Below, one piece after another: positions 23,150-30,984 of a DNA stretch of 57,905 bases. A program made the position numbers and the translations under genes. Below the pieces are notes generated by a model, which was given only the letters and a program-made list of their open reading frames with translations, ran no database searches and was not told the origin of the DNA. This stretch comes from Thermococcus sp. (GTDB lineage Archaea; Methanobacteriota_B; Thermococci; Thermococcales; Thermococcaceae): the NCBI GenBank assembly GCA_027074805.1, contig JALTCK010000146.1:1-57905 (forward strand), read 5' to 3'. Each line of letters starts with the position of its first letter. Positions within the stretch are counted from its first letter, which is position 1.

Positions 23150-25030
23150 ATGAGCAATATCGAATGGAACGAAAAGACCTTTTCTCGTTTCGCGTATTTA
23201 AACGATCCGAGGATTGAGGGCTCCAAGGTAGCCTACACCCTGACCAAGGTCAACACGAAGGACAACAGGTATGAGATTACGGTGGTTGTCGAGGACCTCG
23301 AAACCGGCTCAAGGCGCTTTGTGGAAAACGCTTCGATGCCCAGACTTTCTTCCAACGGAAAAAAGCTTGCCTTCACGAGGCTGGACGAGGAGAAGAAGGA
23401 AACCGAGGTCTGGATCGCCGAGCTCGAGACAATGAGTGCCAAAAAGGTCCTCTCGGCGAAGAACATCCGCTCGCTTCAATGGAACTCTGATTCAAGGCAC
23501 CTTTTGGTCATTGGCTTCAAGAGACGGGACGATGAAGACTTTGTCTTTGACGATGATGTTCCCTTCTGGTTCGACAGTATGGGCTTTCTCGATGGAGAAA
23601 AGACGACCTTCTGGGTTCTTGACACTGAAAGTGAGGAAATCATAGAGGAGTTCGAGAAGCCCCGCTTCAGCTCTGGACTATGGCACGGGGATTCCATAGT
23701 CGTCAACGTTCCCCATAAGAATGGCTCAAAGCCGGCCCTCTTCAAGTTCTGGGACATCTACCTCTGGAAGGACGGGGATGAGGAAAGGCTCTTTGAAAGA
23801 GTCTCCCTCGAGGCGATAGATTCTGATGGAGAGAGACTGCTCCTCCGTGGAAAGAAGGAGAAGCGCTTTATCAGCGAGCACGAGTGGCTCTACCTCTGGG
23901 ACGGGGAGATTAAGCCGGTCTACGAGGGGCCGTTAGACGTCTACTCGGCCAAGCTCGACAACGGGAAGGTCTACTTCCTAACTCCTGATGCAGGCAGAGT
24001 GAACCTCTGGTTATGGGATGGGAAGTCTGAACCTGTGGTGGTCGGCGACCACTGGATCTACGGTCTCGACGTGAGCAATGGAAAGGCCCTGCTCCTCATA
24101 ATGACGGCCACGAGGATAGGTGAGCTCTACCTCTACGACGGCGAGCTGAGGCAGCTCACCGATTACAACGGTCCGATATTCGAGAGGCTCAAGACCTTCG
24201 AGCCGAGGCACTTCAGGTTCAGGAGCATTGACCTCGAGATAGACGGCTGGTACCTGAAGCCCGAGCTGGAGGAAGGGGAGAAGGCGCCGGTGATAGTCTT
24301 CGTCCACGGCGGGCCGAAGGGGATGTACGGACACCGCTTTGTCTACGAAATGCAGCTGATGGCGAGCAAGGGCTACTACGTTGTCTTCGTGAACCCGCGC
24401 GGCAGCAACGGCTACGACGAGGACTTCGCCCTCAGGGTTCTTGAGAGGACCGGCCTGGAGGACTTCCAGGACATACTAAACGGCATCGAGGAGTTCTTTA
24501 AGCTCGAGCCACAGGCAGATAAGGAGCGCGTCGGAATAACTGGTATAAGCTACGGCGGCTACATGACGAACTGGGCACTAACCCAGAGCACCATCTTCAA
24601 GGCCGGCATCAGCGAAAACGGTATAAGCTACTGGCTGACAAGTTATGTGTTCTCCGACATCGGCCTCTGGTATGACGTTGAGGTTATTGGACCGAACCCG
24701 CTGGAGAACGAGAACTACAGAAAGCTCAGCCCTCTCTTCTATGCGGAAAACGTGAAAGCTCCACTCTTGCTGATCCACAGTCTCGAGGACTACCGCTGTC
24801 CCCTTGATCAGAGCCTGATGTTCTACAACGTCCTGAAGGATCTCGGGAAAGAAGTGTACATAGCCGTCTTCAAGCGTGGGCCGCACGGCCACAGCATCCG
24901 CGGAAGCCCGAAGCACCGCTCAAAGCGCTACAGGCTCTTCGTCGAGTTCTTCGAGAGGAAGCTGAAGAGGTACGAGGAAGGCTTCGAGGTGGAGAAGATT
25001 CTGAAGGGAGAGGGAAAGGAGGATAATTAG
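23150..25030 (+). CDS. Acylaminoacyl-peptidase-like S9 serine peptidase
   Basis: A 626-residue prolyl oligopeptidase family enzyme. The N-terminal part (residues 1-360) is a beta-propeller; the C-terminal alpha/beta-hydrolase has FVHGGPKGMYG, the nucleophile in GISYGGYMTNW (Ser about 467), the Asp in HSLEDYRCP (about 547) and the His in RGPHGHSIRG (about 579). Such enzymes remove acylated or short peptides in the cytoplasm. GAGGTGAT precedes ATG 23150. The stop overlaps that of the convergent methyltransferase gene by 4 nt. Confidence 0.92.
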   Translation: MSNIEWNEKTFSRFAYLNDPRIEGSKVAYTLTKVNTKDNRYEITVVVEDLETGSRRFVENASMPRLSSNGKKLAFTRLDEEKKETEVWIAELETMSAKKVLSAKNIRSLQWNSDSRHLLVIGFKRRDDEDFVFDDDVPFWFDSMGFLDGEKTTFWVLDTESEEIIEEFEKPRFSSGLWHGDSIVVNVPHKNGSKPALFKFWDIYLWKDGDEERLFERVSLEAIDSDGERLLLRGKKEKRFISEHEWLYLWDGEIKPVYEGPLDVYSAKLDNGKVYFLTPDAGRVNLWLWDGKSEPVVVGDHWIYGLDVSNGKALLLIMTATRIGELYLYDGELRQLTDYNGPIFERLKTFEPRHFRFRSIDLEIDGWYLKPELEEGEKAPVIVFVHGGPKGMYGHRFVYEMQLMASKGYYVVFVNPRGSNGYDEDFALRVLERTGLEDFQDILNGIEEFFKLEPQADKERVGITGISYGGYMTNWALTQSTIFKAGISENGISYWLTSYVFSDIGLWYDVEVIGPNPLENENYRKLSPLFYAENVKAPLLLIHSLEDYRCPLDQSLMFYNVLKDLGKEVYIAVFKRGPHGHSIRGSPKHRSKRYRLFVEFFERKLKRYEEGFEVEKILKGEGKEDN

Positions 25031-25881
25031 TCTCTCCCCTTTCTTTCTGGTTTCCTGGCCACAACACCGAGCGCTTCCTTGACGCGCTTAATTCCAGCGA
25101 AGCCCGCCCCTCTCAGGCGCTCCATAACTCCTTTCTGGAGGTCTTTTCTGCGATATTTACTCCCGGGGTTGCCAACATAGTGAAAGAGCCTCCCCCCTGC
25201 CCTCAGAACTCTATAAAGCTCGCGATAAAATTCTTCTGAATAGAGTTGACCTGCCAAAGAAAAGCGCGGTGGGTCGTGGATAATCACATCGAAGCTCTCT
25301 TTTCTAAAGCGCCTCACAACTTCGAATGAATCCCCCTGAATGACTTGGATCCTTCCCCCCGTAAAAAGCTCCCTGCTCCAGGGGTTTATACGTGCGAGTT
25401 CAATAACATTAGGGTCTTTCTCGATTGTTATCACATAGGCGCCCCGTTTTGAGGCCTCTATTGCAGTGTAACCGAGCCCCATGCAGGTGTCGAGAACCGT
25501 TTCTCCCTCCCTCGGCCTCACGGCGTTTACTTTGTTTCTCGTGTCTTGGAGTGGATTCACCTCCTTGGTTCTATGCATCCTGATGCCGTTTATCTCTATC
25601 GTCGGCGGAATTGTTGGAACGAGCTTGTAGAAGTGTTTCCCAGCTATGGCGGCTTTGTAAACTCCTCCCCTCACAAAATATACGCTGTCTTCATCTTTGG
25701 CTATTCTCTCGATGACACCCTTCGAAACCCTTGTGCCGTCTGGGAAGACGAACTCGTCCCCCTCCCGCTTTATCTCCCAGGTTCTGCTAGTTCTCCTTAG
25801 ATCTAGGTTTAGCCGGGCACTATCATTTGAAAAAAGTAGCAATTTGGCTTCCCTTGATGTTAATATATGCAGGAATTCCAT
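25027..25881 (-). CDS. Predicted archaeal SAM-dependent methyltransferase (COG2521-like)
   Basis: A 284-residue protein with an N-terminal region of unclear fold and a Rossmann methyltransferase domain: VLDTCMGLGYTAIEAS is motif I, VITIEKDPNVIELA motif II, and IIHDPPRFSLAG an acidic DPP motif as in N-methylating enzymes. Target unknown, possibly RNA or a small molecule. GGTGATACC precedes the ATG. It ends tail to tail with the S9 peptidase with a TTAG shared by the two stops. Confidence 0.82.
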   Translation of the reverse strand: MEFLHILTSREAKLLLFSNDSARLNLDLRRTSRTWEIKREGDEFVFPDGTRVSKGVIERIAKDEDSVYFVRGGVYKAAIAGKHFYKLVPTIPPTIEINGIRMHRTKEVNPLQDTRNKVNAVRPREGETVLDTCMGLGYTAIEASKRGAYVITIEKDPNVIELARINPWSRELFTGGRIQVIQGDSFEVVRRFRKESFDVIIHDPPRFSLAGQLYSEEFYRELYRVLRAGGRLFHYVGNPGSKYRRKDLQKGVMERLRGAGFAGIKRVKEALGVVARKPERKGRD

Positions 25882-25905
25882 GGTATCACCTGCAAAACTA
25901 GCGGC

Positions 25906-26511
25906 TTAGGGCTTCAGTGTTTCCATGTCCTCGATTAGCGGGGACTTTATTATCTTTATCCTGCCCTCGTCCGCCAGTATAACTCTCGTGGCCACGTCCC
26001 GCATTATGCCGATGAACTCACCCTCTGCCACATCTCTGTTAATGAAGTATATGACAATGAGGCTGGGATCACCGAGCTTTGTGGAAGCACATTCGGCAAG
26101 ATCAAGGGCAACCCTTTTTAAATCGCTGTGTATTATGGGAACACGCTCAGTGCCCAGAGCCACTACCACCCTTCTGCCGGGGAATTTTGATTCAACCATA
26201 CTTCCCATTTTCTCTATAAAGACTCGGGGATCGGTGTAGATATCGTAATGTCCAAGGACGTTGCCCCACTTTATCTTTCCGCCGAGCTTGATGACCTTTA
26301 CCTCTGAAAAGTCTCTATTCCACATTCCGGCGAGGTCGAGAATCTTCTTGAAGGTCATTCCTATGTCAGCAACGTCTATCACCAGTGTCTTTTCAATGCC
26401 GAAGGTCTTCAGGATGTCCTTGAAAATTAGTGGGGCCTGGCTTCTGGCCGTGTATTCAACAAGGACAGCTTCTCCAGGTTTTATCTTCTTAAAGTACTCT
26501 GGAAGTTTCAC
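25906..26511 (-). CDS. DUF257 protein, copy B
   Basis: A 201-residue cytoplasmic protein of the DUF257 family, found mainly in Thermococcales. It has alternating strands and helices (GEAVLVEYTARSQAPLIFK, EKTLVIDVADIG, RRVVVALGTERV, PSLIVIYFINRDVA) like a degraded RecA-type nucleotide fold, but no intact Walker A is visible. The start is GTG with GGAGGTGAT upstream and overlaps the stop of its paralogue as GTGA. The two copies align along their length with low identity. Function unknown. Confidence 0.82.
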   Translation of the reverse strand: MKLPEYFKKIKPGEAVLVEYTARSQAPLIFKDILKTFGIEKTLVIDVADIGMTFKKILDLAGMWNRDFSEVKVIKLGGKIKWGNVLGHYDIYTDPRVFIEKMGSMVESKFPGRRVVVALGTERVPIIHSDLKRVALDLAECASTKLGDPSLIVIYFINRDVAEGEFIGIMRDVATRVILADEGRIKIIKSPLIEDMETLKP

Positions 26512-27104
26512 TGTATCACCTCCGGTACCTTCACGATTTTCACGTCCTCGTCTATCTCTATAACGTGGCTTTTATCGGCTTCCATACTCTTGAGGGCCCT
26601 TGGGTTCACAGCATCCCTGTTGATGAAGAGGAAAGTGAGCTTGTTTTCTGGAGCCACAAGCGGCCTCTCTATCGTTTCAAAATAGCGTTCGAGGGTTCTG
26701 GGATCGTGCTGGAATGGGTAGATGAATTTCTCCACTCCCAGGACAAAGATTACTTTAGTTTTGTCCTTGTGGGCCATGAAAAAGGGTTTAACGATCTTGG
26801 AGTACCTTGCTGCATGGTATGAGAACTCCTCCTTTGAACTGACCTCGCCTATGATGTTGCCTAACCTTATTCGGCCGTCCTCTTTAACTACTGTAATCTT
26901 CTCCAGGGGCAGGTGAAGGCCGACCAGCTTTAGGTGTTCGTTGAAGATATGGAGGGTGTCCATTATATCGACAACGAGAATCGGAAGGCTTCTCTCCAGG
27001 TAGTACTCCAAGGCCCTGTAGAAGAACATCTCTGGGTGTCCTAGGGGGTTGTACTCCACCAGTACGCTCTCTCCACCTCCAAACTTTTCTAGTATCTTCC
27101 TCAC
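26508..27104 (-). CDS. DUF257 protein, copy A
   Basis: A 198-residue paralogue of the following gene. Shared landmarks are GESVLVEYNPLGHPEMFFY at the N-terminus, LPILVVDIMDTLH, VIFVLGVEKFI, LTFLFINRDAV and a C-terminal IVKVPEVI. Translation starts at GTG 27104 after GGGGTGAT. The pair is probably a tandem duplication and is cotranscribed with the dipeptidase gene 4 nt upstream. Function unknown. Confidence 0.82.
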   Translation of the reverse strand: MRKILEKFGGGESVLVEYNPLGHPEMFFYRALEYYLERSLPILVVDIMDTLHIFNEHLKLVGLHLPLEKITVVKEDGRIRLGNIIGEVSSKEEFSYHAARYSKIVKPFFMAHKDKTKVIFVLGVEKFIYPFQHDPRTLERYFETIERPLVAPENKLTFLFINRDAVNPRALKSMEADKSHVIEIDEDVKIVKVPEVIQ

Positions 27105-27108
27105 GCTA

Positions 27109-28044
27109 TCACCCCACTACCCGTTTAAAAACGCGGGCGAAGTTTTCGAAGAGGATTCCTCTTAGCTCTCTCTCACTGAACCTCTCTCTAAGGAGCTCAA
27201 TTAGAGCGGGTATCCCGGACTCGTCTTTGAGTCCTTCAACGCTCCTGCCGCTCCATCCTGGAAGATAATAAACGAAGTCGAAACCGAGCCCCACGTGGTT
27301 GTATCCTACCAGGTCAACCATGTATGTGATATGCCCCACGTATCTCTCGAGGGTGGGTCTCTCCCTGTCCACAAAGCTAGGTATTGCAACTGCCCCAATT
27401 ACACCGTCTCTCTCAGCGACTGCCTTGAGCTGTTCGTCTGTCAGGTTCCTCCTGTTGTCGCAGAGTGCCTTTGCGTTCGAATGAGAGGCTATGACTGGGA
27501 AGGACGTTACCTCCAGTGCATCCCAGAACCCAGACTCGTTTATATGGCTCAGGTCTATCACTATACCAAGCTCTTCTGCCTTTCCGATGACTTCAATCCC
27601 GAAGTTCGTGAGTCTGCCATTAGTTCTCTCAAAAACGCCATCGCCTATGGCATTTCGGAGGCTCCAAGTAAGTGTTAGGACTCTGAGCCCCAACCTGTAG
27701 AACACTTCCAGGAGTTCCAGGCTTTCTCCAATGGGCTCGCCCCCCTCCAGCCCGATCCACAGCGCAACCCTGCCGCTCTTTACGGCTTTCTCCATCTCCT
27801 TGCTCCTCCGGACTATCTCATAGTTCAGGCTCTCCTCGACGTCCTTCAGGAGGAGGTTCAGGGTCTCCAGCCCGTAGGTAGTTGCGTGAGTTCTTTTGTC
27901 GGGAGGGGTCCATATGGAGGTTACCCTCGCTGTTATGAAGCCCCTAAAGAACCTGTTAAAATTCCTGTCTAAAACATTCCTTTCACCCTTTCTTCTCTCT
28001 TCGAAAACGTAGGTTGGCAAGTCAGAATGGGCATCGAATATCAT
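27109..28044 (-). CDS. Membrane-dipeptidase-like metalloenzyme (peptidase family M19)
   Basis: A 311-residue TIM-barrel metallo-dipeptidase. The zinc ligands appear in order: HxD in FDAHSDLPT, Glu in GLEGGEPIG, His in DLSHINESG and His in ASHSNAKA; the later DFVYYLPGW region supplies the substrate-side Asp. No signal peptide is present, so it acts in the cytoplasm. GGGGATTGAC precedes the ATG, which lies 1 nt after the stop of the TPR-like gene, so they are cotranscribed. Confidence 0.92.
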   Translation of the reverse strand: MIFDAHSDLPTYVFEERRKGERNVLDRNFNRFFRGFITARVTSIWTPPDKRTHATTYGLETLNLLLKDVEESLNYEIVRRSKEMEKAVKSGRVALWIGLEGGEPIGESLELLEVFYRLGLRVLTLTWSLRNAIGDGVFERTNGRLTNFGIEVIGKAEELGIVIDLSHINESGFWDALEVTSFPVIASHSNAKALCDNRRNLTDEQLKAVAERDGVIGAVAIPSFVDRERPTLERYVGHITYMVDLVGYNHVGLGFDFVYYLPGWSGRSVEGLKDESGIPALIELLRERFSERELRGILFENFARVFKRVVG

Positions 28045-28045
28045 G

Positions 28046-29131
28046 TCAATCCCCTGCCTCCTCTTCGAGGGTTATTAACTCCTCAAGAGTTTGAACCTTT
28101 ATCTCTGGATCGGGAATTATATTGGCAATCTCTCTCGCCTCCTGGAGTCTTCTCATCTTGGCGAGCTCGAGCGCTATGGATCGTATGGCCTCACTCTTCT
28201 TCTGGCGGTTCTCTATTCTCTTGGCAAACTCCAAGGCCTTTTCAAGCTCTCCAAGGTCGGTCAGCAACTTCGCTATCTTTTGAACGTTGGATTCGGTGAA
28301 CCTCGGGTTTCCACACTTCTGGAATGCCCTTTCAACAACGTCCACGTATTCAGGATTGTTGACCATTTTCATCCAGAGGGCTACTTCGAGGGTTCCTATC
28401 AGTCGAGGAGTGCCTTCGTACATCTTTTCCATGAGTGCTAGGGCGTAGTAGTGCCGTCCTTCGAGAAGGGCTTTCCTGATAGGAGGCAGTCCGACATCGT
28501 AAACTGTTTGGGCTAGTCTGAGCTTCTTCTCTACAATAGCCGCCCGTTGGTTGACGTGAAGCTTGTCAAAGATGTCAAAGGCCATTTGATAAAATTTCAT
28601 AGCGTTCTGGGACGGAAGCACGTCCCCGGCCTTTTCCATGAGATCTCCGAGGTGCAGAATCCCGTCTACCTTCACCCTATAATTTACTCCTGCGTTTATT
28701 ATGCTGTCAAAAGCAGTGTCGAAGATGTCCAGAGCCTCTTCTGAATAACCTGCAACTGCCAGCTCGTAAGCCACGCTAGCTAGGACCTCTCCCCTCTCTA
28801 TCTCGTTCTTTATTTTCTTGGACTCCTTCAGAGCTTTTTCAAAGAAATTAGCAGCGTCATTGCTGTACCCTGCAACGGCGAGCGTTGAGGCGATCATTGC
28901 GTACCCGAGGGCCTTGTTTTCAGCCCCTTTGAGCTTTTTGGTTATGTACTTCATGTCTTCGATAAGGTCAGGAACCCACTCGATTGGTCCATTGTGCTCC
29001 ACTATGTGAGTAGCGATATCCCTAAGGGCATCGAGTTGATCCAAGGAGTCCCCTAACTCAAGAATCTTTTCGAGGGCTTCCTCATAATAGCCCCGTTCTA
29101 TGAGGGAACGGACATCTTCAATGGTTGTCAT
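28046..29131 (-). CDS. TPR-like helical-repeat protein
   Basis: A 361-residue protein built of helix pairs with the TPR pattern (GYYEEALEKILELG, AGYSNDAANFFEKALKES, AGYSEEALDIFDTAF, LGELEKALEFAKRI). It likely serves as a protein-binding scaffold in the cytoplasm. No Shine-Dalgarno is seen; a TATA box 26-33 nt upstream of the ATG suggests a leaderless message. It heads an apparent operon with the dipeptidase and both DUF257 genes. Confidence 0.8.
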   Translation of the reverse strand: MTTIEDVRSLIERGYYEEALEKILELGDSLDQLDALRDIATHIVEHNGPIEWVPDLIEDMKYITKKLKGAENKALGYAMIASTLAVAGYSNDAANFFEKALKESKKIKNEIERGEVLASVAYELAVAGYSEEALDIFDTAFDSIINAGVNYRVKVDGILHLGDLMEKAGDVLPSQNAMKFYQMAFDIFDKLHVNQRAAIVEKKLRLAQTVYDVGLPPIRKALLEGRHYYALALMEKMYEGTPRLIGTLEVALWMKMVNNPEYVDVVERAFQKCGNPRFTESNVQKIAKLLTDLGELEKALEFAKRIENRQKKSEAIRSIALELAKMRRLQEAREIANIIPDPEIKVQTLEELITLEEEAGD

Positions 29132-29155
29132 AACTGTACGTTTTTCTTTCCAAAT

Positions 29156-29165
29156 CCTTATAAAC
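29156..29165. promoter_or_regulatory. Shared bidirectional TATA box
   Basis: CCTTATAAAC at 29156-29165 contains the self-complementary TTATAA. It lies 27 nt from the minus-strand ATG 29131 and about 30 nt from the plus-strand ATG 29193, and no other TATA-like element is found between the two starts. One box may serve both directions. Confidence 0.55.
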
Positions 29166-29192
29166 GTTCCTCGGGACTTCTAGTGAGGTACC

Positions 29193-29753
29193 ATGCTCAC
29201 GATGGCCCTTTATAACACGTACGACGTGAAAAAAGTTCACGAGGCTCACCTTCGGGCGATAGCCAGGGCAGCTCCGGTAGCTCACGCATACGGCTTTCAC
29301 CTTGCTCTCATTGGTTTTCCACTTGAGGGGAAGCCACTCGATGTTGCCCGGAAGATAAGTACCCACACTACCATAGGGGAGGACGGAAGATATCTGCTGG
29401 AGCTTGCAGAAAAGAATCGCTTTCATATCATTGATTTTCCTAGGAGGGGCTTTCCACCTCAGTTTGGCACACCAGTGGCAACTACAAGGAAGCCGGATGA
29501 GTCGAGGGAGATAAGCCCCATTGAGCTCGCGGAAAGGGCTTTTTGTGGTGAGAGTTTTCTCTTATTGATAGGTCTTGGAAGGCACGGACTCCCGAAGGAA
29601 ATCTTTAAGTTGGCACGTTATCATATGGACATAACGGGAAGGAGGGTTAGTCTTGAAACATGCACCGCGATCGGTGCCATACCCGCTAAAATAGCCACTC
29701 TAATGGAGGCGTTGAAATGGAGGAAGGATGGAGGAAAGATGCTGCGTGGGTAA
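29193..29753 (+). CDS. DUF531 protein, SPOUT-like fold predicted
   Basis: A 186-residue conserved archaeal protein of the DUF531 family. Motifs include MALYNTYDVKKVHEAHLRA, LLIGLGRHGLPKEIFKLA and SLETCTAIGAIPAKIATLM. The Gly-rich LIGLGRHGLP and the C-terminal ETCTAIG resemble the SAM-binding knot of SPOUT RNA methyltransferases, which suggests but does not prove such activity. GAGGTACC precedes ATG 29193. Its 3' end overlaps the signal peptidase gene by 37 nt. Confidence 0.85.
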   Translation: MLTMALYNTYDVKKVHEAHLRAIARAAPVAHAYGFHLALIGFPLEGKPLDVARKISTHTTIGEDGRYLLELAEKNRFHIIDFPRRGFPPQFGTPVATTRKPDESREISPIELAERAFCGESFLLLIGLGRHGLPKEIFKLARYHMDITGRRVSLETCTAIGAIPAKIATLMEALKWRKDGGKMLRG

Positions 29754-30193
29754 TCGTTGCTCTACTCGTTGTCCTCGGGATCCAGTACGGCCTTAAGCTG
29801 GCTCTTCACACGGACACTCCACTCGTCATAGTTGTTAGTGGTTCGATGGAGCCCGTCTTTTACCGCGGTGACGTTGTACTTCTGGAGGGGGTAAACGAGA
29901 ATAACATTGGGAACGTCCACGTTAACGATGTGATCGTCTATAAGCGTCCCGGCTATGAGTACCCGATAATTCACCGCGTTAGGGAGATACGCACGGTAGA
30001 GATTGGTGGTAAGACTGAGAAATGTTTTCTAACTTGGGGTGACAACAATTGGGCGCCTGATCCGCCCTACCCAACACCCTATGGTGAAGTGCCGTGTGTG
30101 CCGGCTTATGCCGTGGAGGACAAGGCATTGCTGGTCTTCCCGAAGATAGGACTCATTCCCCTTGATATAAGAGAGGCCCTGGGCAGGGGATGA
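29717..30193 (+). CDS. Signal peptidase I (archaeal SPase, second copy)
   Basis: A 158-residue membrane protease. One N-terminal helix (AAWVIVALLVVLGIQYGL) precedes VVSGSMEPVFYRGDVV with the catalytic Ser, IIHRVREI with the His, and TWGDNNWAPDPP with the Asp. Unlike the copy at 17166 it lacks a C-terminal helix; this is probably the general housekeeping enzyme. The start lies inside the DUF531 gene, so the two are co-expressed. The C/D sRNA begins at its stop codon. Confidence 0.9.
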   Translation: MEEGWRKDAAWVIVALLVVLGIQYGLKLALHTDTPLVIVVSGSMEPVFYRGDVVLLEGVNENNIGNVHVNDVIVYKRPGYEYPIIHRVREIRTVEIGGKTEKCFLTWGDNNWAPDPPYPTPYGEVPCVPAYAVEDKALLVFPKIGLIPLDIREALGRG

Positions 30194-30240
30194 TGTTAGG
30201 GTAGGTGACTGAAGCGTGATGAACTAATCGGCCCCTGACC
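30189..30240 (+). ncRNA. C/D box sRNA guiding 2'-O-methylation
   Basis: All four boxes are in order: C box ATGATGT (30190-30196), D' box CTGA (30209-30212), C' box GTGATGA (30216-30222, perfect) and D box CTGA (30235-30238). Both guide regions are exactly 12 nt and the D'-C' spacer is 3 nt, as in typical archaeal sRNAs bound by L7Ae, Nop5 and fibrillarin. The D guide ACTAATCGGCCC is complementary to GGCCGATTAG, which I recall in the 5' domain of Thermococcales 16S rRNA. The 5' end overlaps the signal peptidase stop codon. Confidence 0.8.
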
Positions 30241-30246
30241 ATTAGC

Positions 30247-30264
30247 CCTTTGTTCGATCAAAGG
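30247..30264 (+). terminator. Hairpin with downstream pyrimidine tract
   Basis: CCTTTG and CAAAGG form a 6-bp stem around a 6-nt loop. A pyrimidine-rich stretch with T-runs follows at 30272-30290. It lies just after the C/D sRNA and may end the upstream transcript. Confidence 0.4.
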
Positions 30265-30304
30265 TTGCAGCTCCTTTCTCTCTTCTTTTGAGTGTTGGTT
30301 TCTA

Positions 30305-30490
30305 GTGCTCCTGGCGATCTTGATTCCTGAGTCTCTTGAAACTGATTTCCTTGGGGGTTGGCACCTGAGTAGGTGTCCCAGGGCGTTCAAAAGAAACCTC
30401 TTCGAAATATATGGCTATGATGATCCACACGAGTTTCAACAGTGGTCCCAAAAAATGAGAAAAGAGTTTTCTCAAGCCTTTTCCAAGGCT
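30305..30490 (+). other. Coding-like orphan fragment
   Basis: One frame reads as a credible protein piece (WHLSRCPRAFKRNLFEIYG, DDPHEFQQWSQKMRKEF) but has no good start, no Shine-Dalgarno, and runs into the convergent lrpA gene. It may be the remnant of a lost gene. No family recognised. Confidence 0.2.
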
Positions 30491-30916
30491 CTACTTCAGC
30501 TTCTCGAGGATTATTGCCGGGCAGACCTTGGTGACACCCTCTATCTTCCCGATTTTGTTGGAGATGATGTCGGATAGATCCTCACCGTCTTTAGCCCAGA
30601 CTTCGGTCATTATCATGTGGTCGCCGCTAGTGAGGTAGACGTTCCTCACAAAGTCAAATTCCTTCAGCTTCGCCGCCACCTCGAATATCTTCTCGGGCAT
30701 CGTGTCAACTCCTGTCAGGCTGACCAGGTTGTAACCAAGCCTAGAGGGGTCTATCACTATGGTGTACTGCTTTATGACTCCGGCCTCTTCAAGGGCCTTA
30801 ACACGCTTCCTAACGGCAGTCTCGCTTATACCAAGGACCTTTGCGATCTCGGTGAAAGGAGTGCGAGCGTCCTTGGTGAGCATTTCAATTATAACCCTAT
30901 CCCTTTCGTCGAGCAT
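30491..30916 (-). CDS. lrpA: Lrp/AsnC-family regulator, LrpA orthologue
   Basis: A 141-residue regulator: N-terminal helix-turn-helix (TPFTEIAKVLGISETAVRKR) and a C-terminal RAM domain ending in a stretch nearly identical to what I recall of P. furiosus LrpA (IISNKIGKIEGVTKV). That protein represses its own gene. GAGGTGGAGG precedes the ATG, and a TATA-like AGGTTAATATAGG lies at about 30949-30961 on the minus strand. It follows the m5U methyltransferase gene in the same direction. Confidence 0.93.
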   Translation of the reverse strand: MLDERDRVIIEMLTKDARTPFTEIAKVLGISETAVRKRVKALEEAGVIKQYTIVIDPSRLGYNLVSLTGVDTMPEKIFEVAAKLKEFDFVRNVYLTSGDHMIMTEVWAKDGEDLSDIISNKIGKIEGVTKVCPAIILEKLK

Positions 30917-30984
30917 ATTCCTCCACCTCAGTTAACTCTATGCAAACCACCTATATTAACCTTTCGAACTCTTTAGTTCATAAT

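Noticed and set aside
30305..30577. 90-codon plus-strand frame overlapping lrpA
   Set aside because: The last part is antisense to lrpA and there is no start signal; only the first two thirds look coding-like, so it is listed as a low-confidence fragment and not as a gene.
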